Below are positions 34,630-48,300 of a stretch of DNA of 64,000 nt, in pieces. The notes below the pieces were generated by a model, which saw only the letters and a program-made list of their open reading frames with translations, made no database searches and was not told the origin of the DNA. Position numbers and translations under genes: made by a program. Position 1 is the first letter of the stretch, and each line of letters begins with the position of its first letter. The DNA is from Xestospongia muta. Its lineage: Eukaryota > Porifera > Demospongiae > Haplosclerida > Petrosiidae. The stretch lies in contig OY848917.1 in NCBI GenBank assembly GCA_963693285.1, forward strand, positions 28,273,745-28,337,744, written 5' to 3'.

Positions 34630-34769
34630 GAAGTCTTACAGATATCACGCTGGATCATATAGTCATAAATTTCAGGGATCAAACAACTCACATTGCTGAA
34701 AAGCTTGGAATATTAGCCTTGGCACCCAGACCCTATGATATTGCAGCGAAAAAATTCTTGAAACACTAA
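34630..34769 (+). CDS. Possible terminal exon of an unrecognised gene
   Basis: A pyrimidine-rich acceptor (TTTTTTTTCTAG) is followed by an open frame (GSLTDITLDHIVINF, then EKLGILALAPRPYDIAAKKF) ending in TAA at 34767-34769. The composition looks coding. No family is recognised and no upstream exon could be paired safely; the decayed repeat just before it may be related. Confidence 0.25.
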
Positions 34770-35480
34770 CAGTTATTACCATTTGTATTGGTTGTGAAAG
34801 ACAACATCTCTAAGCTCATGTTTCTTATCCTTTTTCCCTATAACACCCTTGTCCACTTTAATCGCTTGCTTGGGTATTTCCCATTAGCCAAATAGTCGTA
34901 AATCTTAGCTTTGTCACACTCAGCTTCACTATTATCAGCATGCACCTTGGTTCTTGTAGAATCAAGTTCTGTAATCCTCAGATAATGGATAACATTCCCT
35001 GAACGAGTCTTTTAAATTGTTTTTCTATCTTTGGCTTACTGTAACAAGATTAGCAAATCTACTTGCCTGTTTAAGTCAAAACTCAGCTAAACAATTAGGT
35101 GCCAAATTCACCAAAGGGTGCATTGCAGGGTATGTGCAGTATCCCTAAAGTGGTGTGTTAACTGTGTTTGTGTAGTCTCATCGTAGATGCCCACTCTCTT
35201 AATGTGCGAAAGGATTTAGTCCAATTTATTGGACTTTTGACTAGCCAATCAGAGATCAGAGTCCTTTAAGTCTTAGAATGTGAACCCTGCAAACGTCACT
35301 GTCAAAATGGAGAACAAAGTGTTGGATAGTAAGCGTTAATTGATGTGAAGACGTCATGTCCTCTTTAACAGCGGATGTCTCGTCTTCCTTTGCACTTTTT
35401 CTTTCCGTTTCTTTGGTGTGAAAATACTATAAATAAGCATACGTTTGGCATCAGTAATCCAGTTTTGTATTTGAAAGAGA
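34770..35480. promoter_or_regulatory. Intergenic and upstream region of ABHD6-like gene 2
   Basis: No gene seen. Contains GGTGCCAAATTCACCAAAGGG (35098), roughly inverted relative to TAGGGAATTTGGCACCCCTTC at 34553, and the shared motif CAGCGGATGTC about 110 bases before the start of gene 2. Confidence 0.35.
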
Positions 35481-38400
35481 ATGGCTAACATATGTTTGCA
35501 GCTTCTTGTAGGCCTACTAATTTTGCCATTAGCTGTACCTATTGGAGTTGTCGTTGCGTTGCTGTATATATTCTATCCAACGAAATTAATTGATGGATTT
35601 ATGAAGTAAGTAGTAATTTAATCAAAATATTGATAGTAATTATATCTATGGTGGAAGTGGTTGAATATTTATTCCTCGGAAAAAAACTTGGGTAAATTGT
35701 ATTTTAGAACTAGATTTTATCTTGTTATGTATCATGTTCACAAAATTGGAATAGGTTTTGTTTAGTTCTTACCTAATATATATAATTATATATATATATA
35801 TATCAGAGGCAGAGACACCACTCAAAAAGTGGGGGGGCTCAGTCAAAAAAAACTTATATGTAGAATTAAACAATATTAATTTCTTTATAGAAAAACGATA
35901 ACTTTGTATATTATCGTGTCAATTGAAATTACAGCTACTAGAGAGTTCACACAATGCAACATTTTTTACACTATACTGACTATCACCCACCCACATATAT
36001 AATTGGCTTCTTTGCAAATTGGAGCCATGCTCTTCCCAATTTGAAAAGTGGGGGGCTAAGCCCTGCCCCCTCCCAGTATCTCTGCCAATGTGTGTATATA
36101 TATATATATTATATATATTAATAATTTATTCTTATTTCTTTTAACAGATTTGGAAATTTAATAGCATTACCTGGTTCTCACATTAAATCACTTATAATAG
36201 ATGATATGAACATTAGTTATATGGACAGACCAGCAAAAGACGATAACCAACCAACTTTAGTTTTTGTACATGGAATTACCGGTCAGAAAGTTGGATGGAT
36301 ACCTTTATTGAGACAACTACCGTCATCATGGAGACTAGTAGCACTTGACTTACCAGGTCATGGAGAATCAGATTTCTCTGAGGACTTAACTTACAGTGTA
36401 GAAATGATTGTAGACATAATGCATAAAGTAAGTGAATAATAGGACATATGAATATAATTATAATTTATTATCATTATAATAATTTTGTATAAATTATCAA
36501 TAAGTTACATGTGGTCTATCTAACTATATATGTGATGTAACTGGTACATTGAAATTTAAAAAAATTAATTTGGTTAGTTGTGTATAGAATAAGACATGAA
36601 AACTAACTAAGAATAATAAAATATTGCACCTATGACAATATGGTACATCAGACATTAGTATTTTTAAATCATGCGTTATCTTTCTTTTTTGTCTTCTTTT
36701 AACAGCTTTTTGTGGCTCTAGACTTAAAAAAATTCCACATTGTGGGTGAGTCAATGGGATCAGTGTGTGCGTTTCAATATTCTTCTGTTCATCCTGAGAG
36801 AATTGCTTCAAGAATAGTACTGTGTCCACCAGGTGAATACTGTAGAACAGTGTATGTTGTGAAGTTATGTAAAAGGCTGGCACAGATATGATAAACCAAT
36901 TTCATGTAGTTAGTTCATGGCTAACAAACACAGTGCTTTATTATTAATTATCTGTGGTTAGTTTACTAGCGAAATGGTGGTAATGCCCAGTAAGGTTTTA
37001 TAGGTGGCAATAGTAGCTAGGTATTAAATGTCAACTGATAAACCTGTTGATCATATTGTACGTCATCAATGCTTTGACTCTCAAAGTAGCTCATATTTAC
37101 AAAAATTGAGAATTTTTATTGTAACTGTGAATTATGTTTACTTTTAATGTGTCTGTGAAGCACTTGCCTATAACTTGTACATCTATTTCTTTCAGCTTGT
37201 CATGTATTCGGTGCTAAGCAAACACCAACCATGGATTATATCTATCATGAAAAACAAGGACAGAAGAACCCATTCCTACCCACATCACCTACTGAATTCC
37301 AGAATATGTTAGGCCTAATTTTACATCAGCCAAAACAATTTTGTTTACCTAAACATTTGTTAAAAGCTATTCTAAAAATTCAGATGGAACACTATCCAAA
37401 CTTTGAAAAAGGTATGTGGATTTATGTTAAAATGGTTTAATGCATACATTTGTGAGTTATGAGGAAATATCATAATGTGTTAAATAGTGGATGTTTACAA
37501 AAAACATCCCTTTATACATAGTTCTATGCAACTTTAATAGGAACTATAAATATCAGTTTGAGGGTTGTTATGTTCCTGTATTATTATTATTACAAATGTT
37601 GTTTAGACTTGTTTGTGATTTGCATTTGCTTTGTGTGTGTGTGTTTTCATTTTAATAATAGTTACTGTAGTCTGTCATTAAATGTTTGTCTGCACTTTTA
37701 GTTTTGAATGATGTGACATCAAATTCTGAAGAGAAAGAGAATGAAAAACTCATGTCAATGTTCGCCAGTAATCATATTCCTTTTTTAAGTTTATGGGGAC
37801 AATATGACCAGGTAAAGATTATTAGATGATGTTGACATTAGTAGTATACATGATCATGTGACTAATTCATATCATTTCATGTTATTAGTTATTTGACATA
37901 ATACATAAATTTAGTTGTGTAATCATAACTATAAGCAACAAGCAGTGTGATGTATTTGGTAGTTTGATATGACACAACAGATTATGGTGGCCAAACAAAT
38001 GTCAGAATCTTTATTTCTGTTTGGTTATGTTAGTGACCAATTCTTTAGAGCTTCAGATCCTTGCTTTTAGGATATAAAATTTTAAATATTGTATTCTTGA
38101 TTTCTACAAGCAGTGGAAGTATTTTGGTAATTCTTGTTTCCATAGCTAGTTTGCTGTGATTATATTGTGTTTATTGAATACAATATTTGAGTACCATGTA
38201 ATGTACTGTTTAGGTTGTCTGACTTCTTATTAAAGATATTTTCATAGTGATAAGTGACATACTATGACAATAATGATATTGATGTATTGATTAAATATTT
38301 TCCTGAGGTCCTTAAGAAATAAATAATCCAGTGTTACTGATGATTGGTGACTGCTGTGATTTAGTGAACATTCATTTAGTATTATTTGTTGTTATTATTG

Positions 38401-38677
38401 TCGTTTAGCATACCTCAAGTGCTGTAGTCAGTATGACATATTATATTTTGTACTATAGTCTTTAAGAGATAGTGTATAACTTTTTTATTAACCTTTAATA
38501 TTTTAGATATGTGATGTTTCTGGTGCAAAAATCCTAAAGAAAATTGTTCCATGGAGTAAGGTTGTTATCATCAATGATTGTGGACATGGTCTTTCTGTTG
38601 AAAAACCTAAAAAGTGTGCTCAGTTAATTGAAGAATTTATCAAAAACAAAGGAAACAGCTATATATCTGGTGTATAA
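35481..38677 (+). CDS. ABHD6-like alpha/beta-hydrolase 2
   Basis: Six exons: 35481-35605, 36148-36427, 36706-36832, 37196-37411, 37702-37811, 38507-38677 (1029 nt, 342 aa). The N-terminal membrane anchor starts MANICLQLLVGLLILP. The oxyanion-type HG is in FVHGITGQK, followed by PGHGES. The triad is Ser151 in GESMGS, Asp285 in GQYDQ and His313 in DCGHGLS. Exon 2 is almost identical to that of gene 1, but exons 4-6 differ more, which suggests recent exchange at the 5' end. This is the most compact plus-strand copy. Intron 1 carries a short inverted-repeat element with G/C runs (35815-36086). Function is as for the family: a membrane-anchored monoacylglycerol-type lipase, inferred. Confidence 0.88.
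35815..36086. mobile_element. Short inverted-repeat element with G/C runs in intron 1
   Basis: Left end GAGGCAGAGACACC..AAAAAGTGGGGGGGCT and right end AGTGGGGGGCTAAGCCC..CAGTATCTCTGCC are partly inverted repeats. The element is flanked by TATATA runs that could be its insertion target. Non-coding, and similar in style to the elements at 21.7 and 23.6 kb. Confidence 0.5.
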
Positions 38678-39370
38678 TAGTGGAACTTTTAAGGATTTTA
38701 TTTTTTTTATCACTTATCACTTTCAGAATTGCACCGGTAACATTTGGTAACTTTTCATTTATTGGTACTGTATAACAGGAGCGGACTTATGTCCTCTTCT
38801 TATCTTGTTTGTCACATATTTCATTAACTTTGGCATTGTTACTTGCACTATTATTTTTATGTAACTTTGTTGCATTGTTATGTGTATACTCACCCTATCA
38901 TACAATGGTCGAGCAGACAAATCATCATATTGTTAAATACATGTAATACTGGCCCTTCAGTGCCATATTGATACTATTTAAATTCACTAAGGAATAATGT
39001 GGTGGAAACTTAGAGAAACCCAAAAGTCTTTTATGTGAACAATCTTTTTCTGTCTTGCCAAAATGTTTACCTTTTAAAGATAGAGTAAACGATTTGCAAT
39101 AAAATGGACTGCCCTAATCACCCTATTGTAACGTCAAAAGGCAATAGACTATACAGATACGTCAATAATATTCATTATTAAAGTCATTTATGACGTAATA
39201 ATTATAATGAAGAAAACGTCATTGTAAAATCACACATCTGACTTCTCAAGGCTGTCTCAAATCAGCACTGTTATTATTAGGAAACACGTCGTGTGAGTCA
39301 ATGTCAAGCGTTTCCTGTGTGAAAAGGATGAGCAATAAACGTACGTACTGTAGAGTGTATTCAGAAGAGA
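38678..39370. other. Intergenic between ABHD6-like genes 2 and 3
   Basis: The first part is the 3' flank shared by the intact genes (GCGGACTTATGTCCTCTTCTTATC). The second part is the upstream region of gene 3, with CRE-like half sites (TATGACGTAAT at 39188, AACGTCATT at 39215). No AGCGGATGTC motif and no gene. Confidence 0.4.
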
Positions 39371-42300
39371 ATGGAAAATATATCTATTCTATTGCAGCTT
39401 CTCGTTGGCCTACTAATTTTTCCATTAGCAGCTGTACCTATTGGAGTTGTCGTTGCGTTTCTGTATATATTCTATCCAACAAAATTAATCGATGGATTTA
39501 TAAAGTAAATAATGTCTTAATCATGTTCTTTAAACACGTTACTAAATGTTCAAGCACTTTTTACATCAAGTAAAATTATTAATTTAGCTTGTGATGTGTC
39601 ATGTTGCATGATTACAGTGCAATTGGTGATGCAGTAATGCTAAAATTGATAATAATATAAGATAACATGAATCCTGACTGATGACATCATACCATACTGT
39701 ACTGACAAACCTGCAATGCACTAACTGGCGCTTGTATTTGTCACAACACTTTACTGCTATAACACTCACAAGATTGGTTTTAGGGTCATTATTAGAATAG
39801 GTTTTGTTTAGTTCTGAGTTAATATATATTAATAATTTTATTATTATTTCATTAAACAGATTGGGAGGTTTTATTATAGCACCTGATTTTGACATTAAAT
39901 CGCTGAAGATAAATGGTATGAACATTAGTTACATGGATAGACCAGCAAAGGATGATCAACAACCTACTTTGGTCTTTGTACATGGGTTTACTAACCAGAA
40001 AGTTGTCTGGATACCGTTATTGAGACAATTGCCATCATCATGGAGAATAATAGCATTTGACCTACCTGGTCATGGAGAATCAGGGTTCTCTGAAGACTTT
40101 ACTTACTTTCCGAATACACTTGTAGACCTAATGCATAAAGTAAGTGATTGGAAAAACATTATTGTTATTCTCTATAAGTTATGCAATGTTACATGGTCTT
40201 CTAAGTATATGTAATATAATGCTTTGTAGAATAGTTAAATTGATGCAGAATGTATGCACATATGATAATGAATTAATGTCAGCAATAATGCCTTCACTAA
40301 CAAGATGTAATAAGGAAAACACTTTGTGATATCTATATTATATTTCACGTCACAGTAACAATACAATATGTAGTGTTTATGGTAACAAGTCAAGGAAATA
40401 TCATAATGTGTAGATCAAGGAAATTGATCAGTATGAAAGTTAAGATATAATACATAAATATTAATTTAGTTGATCAGAGAAGGTTTGGGTAATGTGTACT
40501 TATGATGATTATACCAACATTGGTAATCTATGGCCAAAGACAAGGACACAAGAACCTGTTCCTGCCTACACTAGCTAATGAATTCCAAGCTATTGTTTGA
40601 AAATAGAGTATGGGCATGTTAAGTTAATATCATTTGCTTTAAACTTTAGCTTAAGTAATGGCAAAGATGTATCTTAAAATCAGACGTTATCTTTCTTCTT
40701 TTAACAGCTATTTGTTGCTCTAGATTTAAAAGAAATCCACATTGTTGGTGAGTCAATGGGATCAGCATGTGTATTTCAATATTCTTCTGCTCATCCTGAG
40801 AGAATTGCTTCAAGAATAGTAATGTGTCCACCAGGTGAATACTATAGAACAGTGTATGTTGTGTAGTTATGTAAAAGGCTGCCACAGATATGATAAACCA
40901 ATTGTCTTGTAGTTAGCTCATTGTGAGAACAAATGGTGGCTAGGAGCAATTAAATTTTTTTGTGGGGAGTGGGTGTCAGTGATAAGCCTCAACCAACAGA
41001 CTTCATGATAATATGATATAGTCATAATACTCAGCATGACTCAATGCAGTTTTTACTGTAAGGTACCTTGCTGTTTCAGCTGCTAAAACTTATAGACTCT
41101 CAAAATAGCAAAACTCAAGGACTTCTTGCTCTAGTGGTGAATTGTAAATATATACACTAATCACTATAACAGACACTAGTCACTATAACAGACACTAGTC
41201 ACTATAACAGAGACTACTCACTATAACAGACACTAGTCACTATAACAGACACTACTCACTATAACAGACACTACTCACTATAACAGACACTAATCACTAT
41301 AACAGACACTAATCACTATAACAGAGACTAGTCACTATAACAGAGACTAGTCACTATAACAGAGACTAGTCACTATAACAGAGACTAGTCACTACAACAG
41401 ACACCAGTCACTACAATAGACACTAGTCGATATAACAGACACTAGCAGACACTAGTCACTATAACAGAGACTAGTCACTATAACAGAGACTAGTCACTAT
41501 AACAGACACTAGTCACTACAACAGACACCAGTCACTATAATAGACACTAGTCAATATAACAGACACTAGCAGACACTAGTCACTATAACAGACACTAATC
41601 ACTATAACAGACACTAGTCACTATAACACACACTAGTCACTATAACAGCCACTAGTCACTATAACAGACACTAGTCACTATAACAGACACTAATCACTAT
41701 AACAGACACTAGTCACTATAACACACACTAGTCACTATAACAGCCACTAGTCACTATAACAGACACTAGTCACTATAACAGACACTAGTCACTATAACGC
41801 ACACTAGTCACTATAACAGACACTAGTCACTATAACAGACACTAGTCACTATAAGAGCCACTAGTCACTATAACAGACACTATTCACTTACATATAACTC
41901 ATACTTTATGCCTATCTATTTCTTCCAGGTATTCATGTATTGGGTGCTAAATGTACACCAACTATAGATTGTCTGTTTGGTCAAAGAAGAGGACAGAAGA
42001 ACCCATTGCTACCCACATCACCTACTGAATTCCAGAAGATGTTAGAACTAGTTTTATATCATCCAAAACGATTCTCTTTGCCGAAACACTTGGTGAAAGC
42101 TATTTTGAAAGTTCAAATGAAACAATATCCAATCTTTAAAAAGAGTACGTGGAACCTGAACTTACATATTTAATGGTGTATGTTGAAACCATAACTAAAA
42201 ATATATTAAACCCTCATAAGGCCACGCCTTTAATTAAATGTGTGGTTCAACTTCTAACAAAGATATTCTAAGACTACACCCTAAACACTAGATGTATATA

Positions 42301-45300
42301 TTTAACCCTTAAACAAGGACTACTAAATGCTTGAGCCTATGATGTATAGTCAGTAGTCTTTCCTAAAATGTTATATCATGTGATTTGTTATAAATAGTTG
42401 CCTATTTTCCATACATGAACAAGGTGTTATGGTGACAAGTATCTGTTATAGTGACTAGTGTCTGTTATAGCAACAAGTGTCTGTTATAGTGACTAGTCTC
42501 TGTTATAGTGACTAGTCTCTGTTATAGTGACAACTGTCTGTTATAGCGACTAGTCTCTGTTATAGCAACTAGTCTCTGTTATAGTGACAAGTGTCTGTTA
42601 TAGCGACTAGTGTCTGTTATAGTGACTAGTCTCTGTTATAGCGACTAGTCTCTGTTATAGCAACAAGTGTCTGCTAGTGTCTGTTATAGTGACTAGTGTC
42701 TATTGTAGTGACTGGTGTCTGTCATAGTGACTAGTCTCTGTTATAGCGACTAGTCTCTGTTATAGCAACAAGTGTCTGCTAGTGTCTGTTATAGTGACTA
42801 GTGTCTATTGTAGTGAGTAGTGTCTGTTATAGTGACTAGTGTCTATTGTAGTGACTGGTGTCTGTTATAGTGACTAGTGTCTGTTATAGTGACTAGTCTC
42901 TGTTGTAGCGACAAGTCTCTGTTATAGCGACTAGTCTCTGTTATGGTGACAAGTCTCTGTTATAGCGACTAGTCTTTGTTATAGCGACTAGTCTCTGTTA
43001 TAGGGACTAGTCTCTGTTATAGCAACTAGTCTCTGTTATAGCAACTAGTCTCTGTTATAGCGACAAGTGTCTGTTATAGCGACAAGTGTCAGCTAGTGTC
43101 TGTTATAGTGACTAGTGTCTATTGTAGTGACTGGTGTCTGTTATAATCACTCGTGTCTGTTATAGTGACTAGTGTCTGTTGTAGTGAGTAGTGTCTGTTG
43201 TAGTGACTAGTGTCTGTTATAGCGACTAGTGTCTGTTATAGCGACAAGTGTCTGCTAGTGTCTGTTATAGTGACTAGTGTTTATTGTAGTGACTGGTGTC
43301 TGTTATAGTGACTAGTCTCTGTTATAGCGACAAGTCTCTGTTATAGCGACTAGTGTCTGTTATAGTGACTAGTGTCTGTTATAGTGACTAGTCTCTGTTA
43401 TAGCGACAATTGTCTGTTATAGTGACTAGTGTCTGTTATAGCGAAAAGTCTCTCTTATACCGACTAGTGTCTGTTATAGTGACTAGTGTCTGTTATAGTG
43501 ACTAGTCTCTGTTATAGCGACAAGTGTCTGTTATAGTGACTAGTGTCTGTTATAGCGAAAAGTCTCTGTTATAGCGACTAGTGTCTGTTATAGCGACTAG
43601 TGTCTGTTATAGTGACTAGTCTCTGTTATAGTGACAAGTCTCTGTTATAGTGACTAGTGTCTGTTATAGCGACAAGTCTCTGTTATAGTGACTAGTCTCT
43701 GTTATAGTGACTAGTCTCTGTTATAGCGATTAGTGTCTGTTATAGCGACTAGTCTCTGTTATAGTGACTAGTGTCTGTTATAATGACTAGTGTCTGTTAT
43801 AGTGACTAGTGTCTGTTATAGTGACTAGTGTCTGTTTTAGCGACAAATGTCTGCTAGTGTCTGTTATAGTGACTAGTGTCTGTTATAGCGACAAGTCTGT
43901 TATAGCGACTAGTCTCTGTTATAGCGACTAATGTCTGTTATAGTGACTAGTGTCTGTTATAGTGAGTAGTGTCTGTTATAGTGACTAGTGTCTGTTATAG
44001 CGACAAGTCTCTGTTATAGCAACTAGTCTCTGTTATAGTGACTAGTGTCTGTTATAGCGACAAGTCTCTGTTATAGTGACTAGTCTCTGTTATAGTGACA
44101 AGTGTCTGCTAGTGTCTGTTATAGTGACTAGTGTCTACTGTAGTGACTGGTGTCTGTTATAGTGACTGGTGTCTGTTATAGTGACTGGTGTCTGTTATAG
44201 TGACTGGTGTCTGTTATAGTGACTAGTGTCTGTTATAGTGACTAGTCTCTGTTATAGCGACAAGTCTCTGTTATAGCGACTAGTGTCTGTTATAGTGACT
44301 AGTGTCTGTTATAGTGACTGGTGTCTATTATAGCGACAAGTCTCTGTTATATTGACTAGTGTCTGTTATAGTGACAAGTTTCTGTTATAGCGACTAGTGT
44401 CTGTTATAGCGACAAGTCTCTGTTATAGTGACTAGTGTCTGTTATAGCGACAAGTCTCTGTTATAGTGACTAGTGTCTGTTATAGCGACTAGTCTCTGTT
44501 ATAGTGAGTAGTGTCTGTTATAGTGAGTAGTGTCTGTTATAGTGACCAGTCTCTGTTATAGCGACTAGTCTCTGTTATAGTGACTAGTGTCTGTTATAGC
44601 GACAAGTCTCTGTTATAGCGACAAGTGTCTGTTATAGTGACTAGTCTCTGTTATAGTTACTAGTGTCTGTTATAGTGAGTAGTGTCTGTTATGGCGACTA
44701 GTCTCTGTTATAGCGACTAGTGCCTGTTATAGTGACTAGCCTCTGTTATAGTGACTAGTCTCTGTTATAGTGACTAGTGTCTGTTATAGTGAGTAGTGTC
44801 TGTTATAGTGACTAGTGTCTGTTATAGTGAGTAATGTCTGTTATAGTGAGTAGTGTCTGTTATAGTGAGTAGTGTCTGTTATAGTGAGTAGTGTCTGTTA
44901 TAGTGAGTAGTGTCTGTTATAGTGAGTAATGTCTGTTATAGCGACTAGTCTCTGTTATAGTGGCAAGTCTTTGTTATAGCCACAAATCTCTGTTATAGTG
45001 AGTAGTGTCTGTTATAGTGAGTAATGTCTGTTATAGTGAGTAGTGTCTGTTATAGTGAGTAGTGTCTGTTATAGTGAGTAGTGTCTGTTATAGTGAGTAG
45101 TGTCTGTTATAGTGAGTAGTGTCTGTTATAGTGAGTAGTGTCTGTTATAGCAACTAGTCTCTGTTATAGTGACAAGTCTTTGTTATAGCCACAAATCTCT
45201 GTTATAGTGACTAGTCTCTGTTATAGTGATTAGTGTCTGTTATAGTGACTAGTGTCTGTTATAGTGACTAGTCTCTGTTATAGCGACTAGTCTTTGTTAT

Positions 45301-48300
45301 AGCCACAAGTCTCTGTTATAGCGACTAGTGTCTGTTATAGTGAGTAGTGTCTGTTATAGTGACTAGTGTCTGTTATAGTGACTAGTCTCTGTTATAGCGA
45401 CTAGTGTCTGTTATAGTGACTAGTCTCTGTTATAGCGACTAGTCTTTGTTATAGCCACAAGTCTCTGTTATAGTGACTAGTGTCTGTTATAGCGACAAGT
45501 CTCTGTTATAGCGACTAGTCTCTGTTATAGTGACTAGTGTCTGCTAGTGTCTGTTATATTGACTAGTGTCCGTTGTAGTTTAAGTGTTTTAAGATTGTAA
45601 GAAAAGTGGTAGTTTGCTTATGGTTTATTTTGGCATGTCAATTTATAATAAGAAATAATAAGAAGGCATCCTGTTTCTCTTTAGCAATAGATTTGTATCT
45701 ATGTATTTGTTCTGGTCTGTTAGATCCTAGAGGTTTGATGAATACCCTTAAAACTTGTATTTGAAGGTTGTGACATCACTGTAATAATTAATATAAATCT
45801 TGGTTGCATGTCAACTGTACTTTTCATGTGTGTTCACTTTAAAAAATATATAAACATGAGTTTATCATTAAAAGTTTTTTTTTTAGTTTTAAATGATATA
45901 GCAAATAGTACAGACACTGCCGAACAAATCATATCAAAGTTTACTAGTAATCGTATTCCTTTGCTAATTTTATGGGGACAATATGACCAGGTAAGGATTA
46001 TTAAATGATGTTGAAATCAGTATGCATGATCATGTGACTAATCATAATGTGGCAAGTGGTCTTATTCATTTAATAATAGTGAGCATTCTTATCATTTTTT
46101 GGGCAAGGAATTTTGAATACTAAAATCAACTAGTAGTTTTTAAATCTCATAACAGATAAAGATAGCTACATGTGGACATACTTTAGACCACATAATGTAC
46201 TATAATGTACTGTTAGGTGGTCTAATGTCCAATAAAGATAGCTACATGTGGACATACTTTAGACCACATAATGTACTGTTAGGTGGTCTAACGTCCAATA
46301 AAGATAGCTACATGTGGACATACTGTAGACTTCATAATGTACTATTAAGTGGTCTAACGTCCAATAAAGATAGCTACATGTGGACATAGTTTAGACCACA
46401 TAAAATACTATAATATACTGTTAGGTGGTCTAACGTCCAATAAAGATAGCTACATGTGAACATACTTTGGACCACATAATGTACTGTTAGGTGGTCTAAC
46501 GTCCAATAAAGATAGCTACATGTGGACATACTTTAGACCACATAATGTACTGTTAGGTGGTCTAACGTCCAATTAAGAAAGCTACATGTGGACATACTTT
46601 AGACCACATAATGTACTGTTAACTGGTCTAACATCCAATAAAGACATCTACATGTGGACATACTTTAGACCTCATAATGTACTGTTAAGTGGTCTAATGT
46701 CCAATAAAGATAGCTACATGTGGACATACTTTAAACCACATAATGTATTGTTAGGTGGTCTAACGTCAAATAAAGATAGCTACATGTGGACATACTTTAG
46801 ACCACATAATATACTGTAACGTACTGTTAGGTGGTCTAATGTCCAATAAAGATAGCTACATGTGGACATACTTTAGACCACATAATATACTGTAACGTAC
46901 TGTTAGGTGGTCTAATGTCCAATAAAGATAGCTACATGTAGACATACTTTAGACCACATAATGTATTGTTAGGTGGTCTAATGTCAAATAAAGATAGCTA
47001 CATGTGGACATACTTTAGACGACATAATATACTGTAACGTACTGTTAGGTGGTCTAATGTCCAATAGAGAAAGCTACATGTGGACATACTTTAGACCACA
47101 TAATATACTGTAACGTACTGTTAGGTGGTCTAATGTCCAATAGAGAAAGCTACATGTGGACATACTTTAGACCACATAATGTACTGTTAGGTGGTCTAAT
47201 GTCCAATAAAGATAGCTACATGTGGACATACTTTAGACGACATAATATACTGTAACGTACTGTTAGGTGGTCTAATGTCCAATAGAGATACCTACATGTG
47301 GACATACTTTAGACCACATAATATACTGTAACGTACTGTTAGGTGGTCTAATGTCCAATAGAGAAAGCTACATGTGGACATACTTTAGACCACATAATAT
47401 ACTGTAACGTACTGTTAGGTGGTCTAATGTCCAATAGAGAAAGCTACATGTGGACATACTTTAGACCACATAATATACTATAATGTACTGTTAGGTGGTC
47501 TAATGTCAAATAAAGATAGCTACATGTGGACATACTTTAGACCACATAATATACTATAATGTACTGTTAGGTGGTCTAACGTCCAATAAAGATAGCTACA
47601 TGTGGACATACTCTAGACCACATAATGTACTATAATGTACTGTTAGGTGGTCTAACGTCCAATAAAGATAGCTACATGTGGACATACTTTAGACCTCATA
47701 ATGTACTGTTAACTGGTCTAACATCCAATAAAGACAGCTACATGTGGACATACTTTAGACCTCATAATGTACTGTTAAGTGGTCTAATGTCCAATAAAGA
47801 TAGCTACATGTGGACATACTTTAGACCTCATAATGTACTGTTAACTGGTCTAACATCCAATAAAGACAGCTACATGTGGACATACTTTAGACCTCATAAT
47901 GTACTGTTAAGTGGTCTAATGTCCAATAAAGATAGCTACATGTGGACATACTTTAGACCACATAATATACTGTAACGTACTGTTAGGTGGTCTAATGTCC
48001 AATAAAGAAAGCTACATGTGGACATACTTTAGACCACATAATATACTATAATGTACTGTTAGGTGGTCTAACGTCCAATAAAGATAGCTACATGTGGACA
48101 TACTTTAGACCACATAATGTACTATAATGTACTGTTAGGTGGTCTAACGTCCAATAAAGATAGCTACATTTGGACATACTCTAGACCTCATAATGTACTA
48201 TTAGATGGTCTAACGTCCAATAAAGATAGCTACATGTGGACATACTTTAGACCTCATAATGTACTGTTAACTGGTCTAACATCCAATAAAGACAGCTACA

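Noticed and set aside
41154..45579. CRISPR-like array
   Set aside because: There are no spacers: the 19-bp units are directly adjacent and the setting is an animal intron.
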